Assembly (NCBI RefSeq): GCF_021044625.1
Contig: NZ_CP087999.1
Coordinates: 1,567,001 to 1,631,000, forward strand
Direction of reading: 5' to 3'
Length of the DNA stretch: 64,000 nt
From: Geomonas sp. RF6
Lineage (GTDB): Bacteria > Desulfobacterota > Desulfuromonadia > Geobacterales > Geobacteraceae
Shown here piece by piece: positions 7,913 to 15,797 of the stretch (its first letter is position 1; each line of letters opens with the position of its first letter). The position numbers and the translations under genes are program-made. The notes beneath the pieces are model-generated. The model was not told the DNA's origin. It ran no database searches and saw only the letters and a program-made list of their open reading frames with translations.

Positions 7913-7989
7913 CGGAATGTAGCGCAGCCTGGTAGCGCACCTGCTTCGGGAGCAGGGGGCCGGAGGTTCGAATCCTCTCATTCCGACCA
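7913..7989 (+). tRNA. tRNA-Pro(CGG)
   Basis: The 77-base sequence folds into a full cloverleaf. The acceptor stem CGGAATG pairs with CATTCCG, the anticodon loop is TTCGGGA with anticodon CGG, the T loop is TTCGAAT, and ACCA is encoded at the 3' end. Its 3' half and terminator are echoed at 9322, 11296 and 25540, which points to use as an integration site. Confidence 0.96.
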
Positions 7990-7996
7990 TAATAGA

Positions 7997-8031
7997 GAAG
8001 GGCTCTTGGCACTGCCAAGGGCCCTTTTTCT
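7997..8031 (+). terminator. Terminator of tRNA-Pro
   Basis: The stem AGGGCTCTTGGCA / TGCCAAGGGCCCT is followed by five T residues, directly after the tRNA. Confidence 0.9.
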
Positions 8032-8293
8032 TTATCCGCTCCGGTCCTCCTCCGCTCAGTTGCATCTCCTTACCGCACCTCCTCGCTCTCAGCCCCGTAC
8101 CTACGACCGCGCTACGAAGGCTGTCGTCAGAGTGGCACAAGGATAGGCGGCGCCTGAGTTCGTCAGTGAACCACGCACGATTTCAAAGCCCGCCCCCTGA
8201 TTCGCCCCCCTTGATTCTCCGAAGTTTTGAAGCGGCCGAACGGCACACAGAAATGCTGGATAATTTAAAAGTATTGATGCATGCATAAATTAG

Positions 8294-8324
8294 TTGACCC
8301 GTCTATCGCTTCACACTTTAAGGT
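8294..8324 (+). promoter_or_regulatory. Candidate MerR-type promoter
   Basis: TTGACC and TAAGGT are separated by 19 bases, the long spacer typical of promoters activated by MerR-family proteins. It lies about 30 bases before a small gene and the merR-like gene, so autoregulation is plausible. The rest of 8032-8293 shows no gene or recognisable structure. Confidence 0.4.
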
Positions 8325-8355
8325 CCTTCCATCACCACAAAAGGAGGCGAGCGCA

Positions 8356-8541
8356 ATGAAGTCACATGTAACAGTCGAAGAGTGGGTGGCGCGTTTCCGG
8401 GCCATAGGGCTGGACGACGCGGCGATGGAAAAATGGCACACCTCGTTCGAGCGTGAAAACCCCGAAGGGCACCAGAGTTTCCTGGAATGGCTGGGTCTTT
8501 CTCCTGAGAGAATCGGAGAGATCCGCGACAACTCGAAGTGA
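8356..8541 (+). CDS. Stand-alone copy of the MerR effector-type C-terminal domain
   Basis: This 61-residue protein starts at ATG 8356 after a strong AAAGGAGG. Its residues 11-57 align without gaps to the C-terminal domain of the regulator encoded 48 bases downstream. Both have the pattern G(L/M)D(D/E)AAM, E(H/R)xPE(G/A)HQ(S/A)FL and LG(L/I)S. It has no DNA-binding part. It may compete for or share the ligand or dimer contacts of the regulator (inference). The pair is reminiscent of TipAL/TipAS, where the effector domain also exists alone, but here it is a separate gene. Function otherwise unknown. Confidence 0.75.
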   Translation: MKSHVTVEEWVARFRAIGLDDAAMEKWHTSFERENPEGHQSFLEWLGLSPERIGEIRDNSK

Positions 8542-8549
8542 CCAGCAGC

Positions 8550-8574
8550 GGCCCCCGGTCTGGCGGCCGGGGGC
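8550..8574 (+). other. Intercistronic GC hairpin
   Basis: GGCCCCCGG and CCGGGGGCC form a strong stem with a short loop between the small gene and merR-like gene. There is no T-run, so an attenuating or mRNA-protecting hairpin is more likely than a terminator. Confidence 0.55.
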
Positions 8575-8589
8575 CCGATCGGAGCCATC

Positions 8590-9111
8590 ATGTACTTCAT
8601 TACGGATTTCGCCCAACAGTTCGGGCTTTCCCGCAGCACACTTCTATACTACGACCGGATCGGCCTCCTCTCCCCCACGGCGCGCAGCAAGGCGGGGTAC
8701 CGTCTCTACTCGGCCGCGGACCGTGAGCGGCTGGAGTCGATCTGCTCCTGCCGCCAAACCGGCTTGTCGATCGAAGAGATCAAGTCAATCATGGCGGCGA
8801 CCTCCAACGAGGTGACTGTCCTGCAACAGCGACTGAAAGCGGTGGGAAAGGAGATTCTCGCTTTACAAGCCCAACAGCGCCTCCTCGCCGGGATGCTGCG
8901 CCTGCATGGCGCCGGCGAGGCTCCCGCTGCCGTCGACAAGGAGATGTTCGTCGACCTATTGAAAGCGGCAGGCATGGACGAAGCGGCAATGTGCCAGTTG
9001 CATGCGGAGTTCGAGCAGCGCGCGCCTGAGGCGCACCAAGCCTTCCTCCTCTCGTTAGGGATCTCCGAGCGGGAGGCTCTCTTAATCCGCAAGAGAGCGG
9101 CGGACGCCTAA
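8590..9111 (+). CDS. MerR-family transcriptional regulator
   Basis: This 173-residue protein begins with the winged-helix motif of MerR proteins. The segment QQFGLSRSTLLYYDRIGLLS (residues about 9-28) is followed by GYRLYS, then a dimerisation coiled coil (about 75-105). The C-terminal domain, residues 120-173, is paralogous to the preceding 61-residue gene. No mercury-type Cys ligands are visible, so the signal is unlikely to be a soft metal. It is probably co-transcribed with the small gene and may control its own promoter at 8294-8324. No obvious target enzyme sits beside it. Confidence 0.9.
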   Translation: MYFITDFAQQFGLSRSTLLYYDRIGLLSPTARSKAGYRLYSAADRERLESICSCRQTGLSIEEIKSIMAATSNEVTVLQQRLKAVGKEILALQAQQRLLAGMLRLHGAGEAPAAVDKEMFVDLLKAAGMDEAAMCQLHAEFEQRAPEAHQAFLLSLGISEREALLIRKRAADA

Positions 9112-9259
9112 ACTCGCAAGTAAAGGGGACCGGCTTTTTGCTGTTGGTTCCTCGCATCTGCCTAGGTAGTTGGCATGCGGGAGAAACTGATGTCGCCGAC
9201 CGATCACCAGAAAGGCGGAGGGGGGAAAGAAAGCGTCGGACGGGTCAAGGCTCCACAAT

Positions 9260-9318
9260 TCACAGATTCAACTGCAGCGGCATCTTTTCGAGTAGCGCCT
9301 TATCGTCTTTTTCCAACC
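9260..9318 (-). pseudogene. 3' remnant of an unidentified gene (copy 1)
   Basis: The minus strand encodes a short tail LEKDDKALLEKMPLQLNL before a stop. The same DNA recurs at 15500-15575, where the tail is ETDEEVKALLEKIRL. Shared flanking text (CTCCACAATTCACAG) continues past both stops. Both look like decayed ends of one gene family. The parent is not recognised. Confidence 0.45.
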
Positions 9319-9321
9319 ATA

Positions 9322-9363
9322 TAAGCATACGGGCTCTTTACACCGCCAAGAGCCCTTTTCTTT
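9322..9363 (+). repeat. Degenerate tRNA-Pro 3' end plus terminator (att-like remnant 1)
   Basis: TTCCAACCATATAAG and a GGGCTCTT...AAGAGCCCTTTTC hairpin align with the 3' end and terminator of tRNA-Pro at 7980-8031, in the same orientation. Identity is roughly three quarters by eye. The rest of 9112-9633 shows only the gene remnant beside it and no gene. Confidence 0.5.
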
Positions 9364-9633
9364 TCCGCCGTCCTCGTCCGGTTCACGCAGGAGACCTCTC
9401 TGTAGCAACCGCTCCCGCCCACCCCCGAAAGTTTCAGCATTGAAGGACAACGCAGAAACAGCACCCCCTCACAGTTGTAATCACGGTGCGGTTTATTACA
9501 CTTCTTCTGGATTTTCCCTGCCTCCAGCCGGCCCCCACGCGGGCGGCTCTTTTTCCAGTGCCAGAACGGCGCCTGTTAGAACACGTGACTGAACGGTCTC
9601 CTGCAGTGAGTGTGGGAGCATGGGAGGGAACAT

Positions 9634-11271
9634 GTGCACAGGACAAGCCTTAAAAATTCACTGGTCTGCTCTATAGCCATTTCGGTCTCAACCCTGCTGA
9701 TCTCCTGTACCCCATGCGTCACTTATACCCAGATGTGCGATCTCATCGGTGGCGCTGCGGCCAGCGTGGCGACTTCCTCCAGTCGGACCTCCGTCCTTGA
9801 AGATCCAGATACCATCATCGCCTATCACGGGTTCAGTTGTGCAGAATCGGACAACCGTGGAACCGAGGATTACTTGAAACTGGAAGAGAGCCTCGAGATG
9901 CCACGTTATGCCACGAAGGCTACCGTTTTCCTCAACGGCTGGCACATGAACTATCAGAGCAGCGACCACCATGTCGGGGGGCTTGGCACCATGATCAGCA
10001 ATATCCGCATGGAGGAGAGGACCCTGAAATGGCAGGCGGCCGGCGTGCTTGCCGATAAGAACTTCGATGATGGCTACAGGTGGTGTTACTTCTATACAGT
10101 CCTGGGGTGGAATCCTGCGAAACTGGATCTTGCAGTTGATCACAAGGATGGGAATTGTGATAACCGGAGCCCCGCCGAAGCGAACTTCTTTATAACCGAC
10201 AACAAAGACACCACGACCGCTCTTTCCTCGTTTCCCAGTTTCCTCTTCAATCCGGACTTCGCCTCCGGCAAGACAGTTGCCGTACTCCCGCGAGGCTTCG
10301 GCTTCAAGTGGAGCTCAGAGTGCGACACCGACCACCATTTGCTTCAGATGGCATTGAATCTAGATCATGCGGAAACATTTGCAGAGAACGGGAAGAAGTA
10401 CAAGAAGGGCTTTCTCCTTGAGCTGACTCCGGTGCCGGTTCCCCAGCCGCCTCCTGGAAACACCGTCAACCAGGTCGATTCCGGCTTTGTCAGTTGGGAC
10501 ACCTACGCCATCATCAAGGACAACGACGGGAGAAGGGGGTACGGGTTCGGTCACATCGCCTCCGGGCTGGGAGGCAAGGATGTCGGCTTGATCCAGCCGC
10601 CTTTCTCGATCCTGCCACATGAGGACATGGGGGTATTCGGGGCCTGTCTCGGTGAAGCGTCAGGGCAGAAAACGGAAGATGTGGTCGTCGATAACGTCCC
10701 TTTCGAGTACGCCCTCCCGATGCTCACCGGCTGGAACTTGTACTATGGGTGTGACGACGAGCATGTCACAGAGGTCGGAACGTGGCTGGATGAATTCCAC
10801 TATGACAAGAGTCCCGGCACCCCCACGGGGACCCTGCACTACAAGGTATCCTCCATCCTGAGAGACAAGGACGGCAGCCCTGGACACGCCTTCTCCCACA
10901 AGGTGACGATCCTGGGATTCAAGCCGACATCCGCGGTCCTGGCACCGGATCTCGTCCCCTTCAGCCCAACCGGCAACGGCCCATTCGCGTTTTGCAGGAT
11001 AGAGCAGGACGGAAAATTTCTGCGGGTGACGGTCAAGAACGTGGGAACAGGGAACGCCGGCGCGTCAAAGACAACCGTCGTCTTCCGCGATCACCCCGTC
11101 ACTCTCGACACGCCCCCCATTCCGGCGGGAGCGTCGGTGGATCTCCTGTTCCCGGTGCCGCCCAGTTGCTTCAGCCCCGACTGCTCCTTCAGGATTACCG
11201 TCGACTCCGAAAAGCAGGTGAGCGAGTCCAACGAGGGGAACAATACCGTCGGCGGCGGGTGCCTCGGCTGA
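9634..11271 (+). CDS. Large exported lipoprotein with C-terminal CARDB domain, function unknown
   Basis: GTG 9634, preceded by GGAGGG, gives 545 residues. A signal sequence ends in a lipobox (LLIS-C, Cys about residue 25). The central part of about 400 residues is rich in Trp, Asp and His (for example GWHMNYQSSDHHVGG, GFKWSSECDTDHH), and I do not recognise it. Residues about 430-545 form a CARDB-type beta domain with the hallmark LRVTVKNVGTGNAG and SESNEGNN, a cell-adhesion or surface module. It stands between two tRNA-Pro-like remnants and has no operon partners, suggesting horizontal acquisition. Confidence 0.7.
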   Translation: MHRTSLKNSLVCSIAISVSTLLISCTPCVTYTQMCDLIGGAAASVATSSSRTSVLEDPDTIIAYHGFSCAESDNRGTEDYLKLEESLEMPRYATKATVFLNGWHMNYQSSDHHVGGLGTMISNIRMEERTLKWQAAGVLADKNFDDGYRWCYFYTVLGWNPAKLDLAVDHKDGNCDNRSPAEANFFITDNKDTTTALSSFPSFLFNPDFASGKTVAVLPRGFGFKWSSECDTDHHLLQMALNLDHAETFAENGKKYKKGFLLELTPVPVPQPPPGNTVNQVDSGFVSWDTYAIIKDNDGRRGYGFGHIASGLGGKDVGLIQPPFSILPHEDMGVFGACLGEASGQKTEDVVVDNVPFEYALPMLTGWNLYYGCDDEHVTEVGTWLDEFHYDKSPGTPTGTLHYKVSSILRDKDGSPGHAFSHKVTILGFKPTSAVLAPDLVPFSPTGNGPFAFCRIEQDGKFLRVTVKNVGTGNAGASKTTVVFRDHPVTLDTPPIPAGASVDLLFPVPPSCFSPDCSFRITVDSEKQVSESNEGNNTVGGGCLG

Positions 11272-11295
11272 CGTGACTGGTTATCCGCATCTGTT

Positions 11296-11347
11296 CTCAT
11301 TCCGCCAATTAGAAAAGGGCTCCTGGCACCGCCAAGAACCCTTTTAC
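11296..11347 (+). repeat. Degenerate tRNA-Pro 3' end plus terminator (att-like remnant 2)
   Basis: TCTCATTCCGCCA is the tRNA-Pro acceptor 3' strand and end with one base missing. It is followed by AAAAGGGCTCCTGGCACCGCC and its pairing arm with T-run, matching the tRNA terminator at about 85-90% by eye. It also serves as terminator for the lipoprotein gene. Nothing else is seen up to 11561. Confidence 0.65.
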
Positions 11348-11561
11348 ATTTTCCCCACAGTCGGTCCGATGGAGGCTCCTTTGCCCTCCCTTTCCGGGGG
11401 ATGATCTTCTTGAGATTGGGGGGGCATTAATGGTGTCCCCCGGTACCAGTCATGGATAAAGCGAGGGAGGAAGGAACACGGGCATTGCCTGCCTTCGAAA
11501 TAAGCAGGGTGTTCCTGCCCCGCCTCTGCCGTACTCCATGGATCGACTCGTCATATGGTCA

Positions 11562-12251
11562 TCACTCGACCGTAAGCTTGTAGGTTACGCTCTGGTAGTT
11601 GTTGACTTCTGGGGCTGCGGCCTCGAAGTGAATCGTATGCTTTCCGGGAGGCAAGGGGTTCAGTAATACCCAGTACCCGTCGGAAGCGGAGGAGCCGGTT
11701 CCATCGACTCCCAAAATTCCTGTAGCGACTGAATGGAAGGTAAAGACCGGGGACTGCGCCCTTGCGTTCTGCAGATGCTGCAAAGGTGCGCCGTCTACAG
11801 TGACCCTCAACGTCTTGAGATTCGTAGCATTACCCCATGATGACACGCAACTTCGCAAATCATACTCGGTACCTCCATAGAAAGGATCTGCTTCTACGGT
11901 GGAACACTCTGCATTGATGATCGGGAAGAAGATCGCTTTTCCCTGAGGGATTGTGCATGTGCGAATTGCAGTTGTGGTGCTTGATCCTCCCCCGACAAGG
12001 AAAAAGACCGGTACCAGCTTCTGGCCCGAAACGCAGTCATACTGCCCGTTCCAGGAGTCATCATCACCATATAGCGCCCCTCCATTTGGTGTCTGGATGT
12101 GCCATTGCCACCAGGCTGCAGACCAGTCACCGTAAGTCATGCCGGCGTACGGTTTGTCGGGGGGAACGACCGAGGGCTCCGCGAAGGCCACTCCAGTAAC
12201 GAAGACCAGGGCTGCAGAGATAGTGAGTACTGCTTTCAGATACTTTTTCAT
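11562..12251 (-). CDS. Secreted protein of unknown function
   Basis: ATG 12251 with AAGGAGGAAG upstream gives 229 residues. The signal peptide is MKKYLKAVLTISAALVFVTG and cleavage falls after AFA. The mature N-terminus is Trp-rich (YGDWSAAWWQWH), followed by predicted beta strands. Four Cys residues (in YDCVSG, RTCTIP, AECSTV, RSCVSS) could form two disulphides. The C-terminal part resembles an immunoglobulin-like fold (LLNPLPPGKHTIHFEAAAPE). No catalytic motif is visible. It stands alone inside the tRNA-Pro-flanked region. Confidence 0.75.
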   Translation of the reverse strand: MKKYLKAVLTISAALVFVTGVAFAEPSVVPPDKPYAGMTYGDWSAAWWQWHIQTPNGGALYGDDDSWNGQYDCVSGQKLVPVFFLVGGGSSTTTAIRTCTIPQGKAIFFPIINAECSTVEADPFYGGTEYDLRSCVSSWGNATNLKTLRVTVDGAPLQHLQNARAQSPVFTFHSVATGILGVDGTGSSASDGYWVLLNPLPPGKHTIHFEAAAPEVNNYQSVTYKLTVE

Positions 12252-12706
12252 GACTTCCTCCTTTACGTTGGTTTGCCAATCGTTCTGCTCCACGTGCGAC
12301 TCGCCCCATCACCTCCTTTCCAGGAAGCTGGACCGGGGTTCGGGATACCACCCTTTGTTACAACCCGTTCCTGCTGTCATCCCCGGTATGTCTGCCCCGG
12401 TGGTTGAATGAGCATGCGGCGTACCAAATGCTTTGAGACTTGCAGCTCATTGATATTGTTGTGAAGGACCGATAAGAGCGGTGTAAATAATGTCGAATTA
12501 AATGTAAATTGAGTGCATCGAGGCGAGGCGACGGGCGCACACTGATTGAGGCAGCCTGATGAGTCAGCTCACCCCTACTGCTCGCTCCGGGTGCGCCTGC
12601 AGGCAATGGTCAGATCCAGATCGGGAGGGAAGGGGTAATTTGAGCAATTTCGGTCAGGAATGTCTCCCGATACTCAGGTAGGATGAGCAGCGAATCTAGA
12701 GGGGCG
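12252..12706. other. Intergenic region without recognised gene
   Basis: About 450 bases upstream of the secreted-protein gene hold its ribosome site and presumably its promoter. No open frame with coding character and no further structure was found. Confidence 0.5.
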
Positions 12707-12806
12707 ATGAACATGGACAAGCGCAGAAAGATTCGACAGGGTCCTGCGATACATCGAGCGGCACTTGGACGAGCCGCTGACCGTCGAGCAAATGAGCCGC
12801 GTATAA
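12707..12806 (+). pseudogene. AraC-family regulator remnant
   Basis: After ATGAACATGGACAAGCGCAG and a one-base frameshift, the DNA encodes FDRVLRYIERHLDEPLTVEQ-MSR, the typical start of the AraC double helix-turn-helix domain. The frame stops where the REP repeats begin at 12801. It is both frameshifted and truncated, so non-functional. Confidence 0.7.
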
Positions 12807-12908
12807 GGGGGACGCCCATAACTATATAAGTTTTCGTATAAGGGGGACGCCCATAACTATATAAGTTTTAGTGGGCGTCCCGTATGTGATGGGAGTCCCC
12901 TATGTGAC
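12801..12908. repeat. REP cluster 1 (GGGGGACGCCCA family)
   Basis: Two direct 35-base units (12801-12835 and 12836-12870) each contain GGGGGACGCCCATAACTATA and TAAGTTTT. An inverted half-unit (GTGGGCGTCCCGTATGTGAT) follows. The same motif surrounds the REP transposase gene at 15.7-18.1 kb. Confidence 0.85.
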
Positions 12909-12965
12909 AAGGAGTGGCTGGATTCAGGCGGACTGTGGTGTGGTCACCGCAACTGCTTAAGGGTG

Positions 12966-13727
12966 CTACCTGCCGAGGTGATGCAGGGCCTTTTCGAGCG
13001 GAGCTCTGGAAACCTTGATGATCCCGGTGATCGGCGTGCTCATCTCGGTTATGAAAAAGATGGCACCTGCCAGCGACAAGGCGGCGACAAAAAGGACGGC
13101 AACGGCGGTCCCGTTGCGGGGTGAGAGGAGGCCGAACCCTGCAAAGAGGGTGGTGAGCCAGAAGAGCAAAAGGGTCAGGAAAAATGGCGGCAGTGTCTGC
13201 TGGGTCTGCTCTATCATGATCCAGCGCGACTGTGCCAGATCCGCCGCGATCTGGATCGCCTGCGACTTGAGCTGGCGCTGGTTGTCGTTGACCGGCGACA
13301 GACGGTTCATCTTCACCTGGACCATCTCGATCGTGGTCGAAGCCTCGAGGGGGCTCAGGTCTACATGCCTTTTCTTGTCCTCCGGCCATACCCGGTCGAG
13401 GGTGTGCATCACTGCGTTCCGGAGCATGCCGCGGATCGGGGCGGTCTCGGGGCCGTAATTGTCCAGAACGCGGTCGAGCACAATCACCTTTGCGCCGTAC
13501 TGGGTAAAGCCGTTGTTCATGGTATCGAGGGTCCCCTTCGATGTGTTGATCAGCAGACCGAGGCTGATGGCAGCGAGCGTCCCAACCAGCCCCGACCCCA
13601 ATCTCAGGATTTCCTTCGTCTCCTCGCTGGCATGATGAGCCGGAAGCACCCACCGGATCCCCATTCCGAGCAGGCCGCCGGCAAAGATGGCCCCAAACGC
13701 GACAACAGCAATGGTGATCGAGCTCAT
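12966..13727 (-). CDS. DUF4239 (bestrophin-like) membrane protein
   Basis: ATG 13727 with GAGAGG upstream gives 253 residues. Four membrane helices lie near residues 4-24, 43-62, 180-202 and 208-232. The layout, with a GLVGTLAAISLGLLI helix and the central cytoplasmic segment, fits the DUF4239 family, which is distantly related to bestrophin anion channels. Function is unproven. It lies 71 bases downstream of the HD-CBS-HEPN gene on the same strand and may be co-transcribed with it. No channel-selectivity residues can be assigned by eye. Confidence 0.7.
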   Translation of the reverse strand: MSSITIAVVAFGAIFAGGLLGMGIRWVLPAHHASEETKEILRLGSGLVGTLAAISLGLLINTSKGTLDTMNNGFTQYGAKVIVLDRVLDNYGPETAPIRGMLRNAVMHTLDRVWPEDKKRHVDLSPLEASTTIEMVQVKMNRLSPVNDNQRQLKSQAIQIAADLAQSRWIMIEQTQQTLPPFFLTLLLFWLTTLFAGFGLLSPRNGTAVAVLFVAALSLAGAIFFITEMSTPITGIIKVSRAPLEKALHHLGR

Positions 13728-13798
13728 GTTCACCTCTCAGCGAACGTCCGTAAGGGCCCGCGCATCGGTTGGAACTATTTCGACTCCGACCTTGCACC

Positions 13799-15223
13799 TC
13801 ACTTGCTAAACAGCTGCTGAACCCGCCGTGCCAGCCTCACAATGGGGGGCCAGTCGTAATTTCCTATGTCCTGGCCGTGGGCAAGATTGTTGCGCAGTGA
13901 TTCCAGCTCCTTCAACGCCCTCTTCGCCATGCTGCTGGACGGGAAACCGAGCGCTGCGGCAAAGCCGGGCTCGTTGATGATGACGCGCAGTTTGTCGGAG
14001 AACTGCAGGCAGTCAAGGAGGTCTGCACTGTAGCCGCGTCGTCTGCGCTCCGCCTGCAGCTGTTCGGCCTTGTCTAGTCGCGCTGCGCTGAGGAGTGGGA
14101 CCCAGCTTCCGTCACCCCATCTGCACCGGATCTCGTCCACCACTATCATCTCGATGAGGATGATGATGCCAAAGAGCCACATCCTCACCACCGGTTTCTC
14201 AATGTCCCGGCGGCTGATCACGCCGATGACCGTATCCTCCAAGGTGACAAAGCAGTAGGTGAAGAGGGTGAGTATATGGATCACGTCGCCCAGGGAGGTT
14301 TCCAGCCCTGCTCGCTGCCGTGGATCGATGGGTCGCACCTTCTTTGCGTCCGGAACCGAGCACGGATCTGCCTCCAGATATCCCGTCACCTCACCCTTGC
14401 TGCGGATGCCAACGATCTGAAGGTGCGGCGCGGATTGCAGCACTGACTGAAGCTCCTTCAGCGATGTGTCATCAAAGGAGAAGAGCGGTTCTAAAATATC
14501 CTGCGCTGTGAAGGTTTGCGTGAAGAGGCGGATGCCATGCCTGCCGGAAAGCATGCCGGCGGGAAATGTGTCGTCGGCCGTGGCGTCTTTCTCCAGGGGA
14601 GCTAGTTTCCCGGCGGACTCCGCCATCCTTTTCAGCGCCTTGCTGTACAACCTCGCATCTCCCTCGTGGAGAACCTCCATGAGCGCCCGCATCTCCTCGA
14701 GATAGACACGGCCGAACCTGGGATCGTGACGGCAGATGTCCTCGCAGTTGTCCATGATATCGGCGAGCTTGATGGTTTTTGCGCGGGGAGATGCCATGGC
14801 AATGTGCTGACGGTCGAGAAGCTTGCGGGCAGCACGGTTACCGTCGCCGGGCCTGCTGATATCGGTCAGCTCCTTCACGAGATTCATGACATCGGCGCCG
14901 AATTCGCGCTCCAGATCTTCGAAGGTCGCCGGCGTATCCTCCACCGTATCGTGGAGCCAAGAGGCGGCTATCATTGCCGTATCGGTGGTTACCGAGCTGA
15001 CCAGTTGCGCAACTCCCCGCAGGTGTACATCGTACGGCTGCAGGGTGTATTTGCGGAGCTGACCGATCCTGGCGTAGGCAGACGTAGCGTACTGCCTTGC
15101 TTTTTCTATCAGATCTTCCAAGACGAGACTCCCGGGGGGGATGATACAGCCCGCTCGAAGGGTTGAGCAATCTGTCCGGTCTCCAGTCACTGTTCCGGAC
15201 TTTTCGTCTGGGTGGTGAGACAA
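13799..15223 (-). CDS. HD (SpoT/MESH1-like) - CBS - HEPN-like multidomain protein
   Basis: Three parts can be seen in up to 474 residues. Residues about 35-200 are an HD phosphohydrolase domain with H, WLHDTVEDT and TIKLADIMDN, the pattern of (p)ppGpp hydrolases. Residues about 230-350 are two CBS-like segments (VTGYLEADP; VIGVISRRDIEKPVVRMWLF). The C-terminal 100 residues contain LRNNLAHGQDI, an R-x4-H motif of HEPN domains. The true start may be TTG 15121 (after GGGAG), because the first 34 residues look non-conserved. Regulation of nucleotide or RNA turnover is a reasonable guess. DUF4239 follows. Confidence 0.7.
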   Translation of the reverse strand: MSHHPDEKSGTVTGDRTDCSTLRAGCIIPPGSLVLEDLIEKARQYATSAYARIGQLRKYTLQPYDVHLRGVAQLVSSVTTDTAMIAASWLHDTVEDTPATFEDLEREFGADVMNLVKELTDISRPGDGNRAARKLLDRQHIAMASPRAKTIKLADIMDNCEDICRHDPRFGRVYLEEMRALMEVLHEGDARLYSKALKRMAESAGKLAPLEKDATADDTFPAGMLSGRHGIRLFTQTFTAQDILEPLFSFDDTSLKELQSVLQSAPHLQIVGIRSKGEVTGYLEADPCSVPDAKKVRPIDPRQRAGLETSLGDVIHILTLFTYCFVTLEDTVIGVISRRDIEKPVVRMWLFGIIILIEMIVVDEIRCRWGDGSWVPLLSAARLDKAEQLQAERRRRGYSADLLDCLQFSDKLRVIINEPGFAAALGFPSSSMAKRALKELESLRNNLAHGQDIGNYDWPPIVRLARRVQQLFSK

Positions 15224-15535
15224 CGGGTGTTACCGGCGATCCGGCACCGCAAGTCTGACTGTTGCGGACATGGTTTCGGCAGTGGAAGGCCCCTCTAATT
15301 GTACCCGAGTGCGCGTCGTCATCATCCAGCAGCTGCACCGTCTCCCCAGCCATCCTCAGTTCATCTCCGCGGCCTGCCCCTCTTCCTCGAATGCTTTCGC
15401 AGCGTACGCCGGTAACGGCACCGGACATTCGCGAAGCCCCCTTCGCCTCCGGACGACACCTACATCAAGCCTCCGGGCACGCCTCCCCATGCAAGAGAGG
15501 CGGAGGGGTCAAAGCTCCACAATTCACAGCTTCAA

Positions 15536-15622
15536 CTACAGCCGTATCTTCTCGAGTAGCGCCTTAACCTCTTCATCCGTTTCTATCTGCTGGAACAGCC
15601 CTCGTGCAGACCTAGGAAACCG
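15536..15622 (-). pseudogene. 3' remnant of an unidentified gene (copy 2)
   Basis: The minus strand encodes a tail reading AIQRFPRSARGLFQQ, then IETDEEVKALLEKIRL and a stop. An in-frame stop interrupts it just upstream. The tail shares DNA with 9260-9318. It is too short for a domain call. The surrounding 15224-15690 contains no intact gene. Confidence 0.45.
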
Positions 15623-15689
15623 CTGAATCGCCTATTCCAAACTGCTTTCCTATTTACGTTTAGGTCCTGGGTCCTGTGTAGGCCCTATA

Positions 15690-15780
15690 TACGGGGACGC
15701 CCATGTATAGGTATAGGGGGACGCCCATAACTTTATAAGTTTTTAGGTATAGGGGGACGCCCATAACTTTATAAGTTTTG
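15690..15780. repeat. REP cluster 2, left flank of the REP transposase gene
   Basis: Two full units of GGTATAGGGGGACGCCCATA plus ACTTTATAAGTTTT and one partial unit end 18 bases before the transposase start codon. AACTTTATAAGTT is itself palindromic. Confidence 0.88.
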
Positions 15781-15797
15781 TTAAACTTGATGACATT

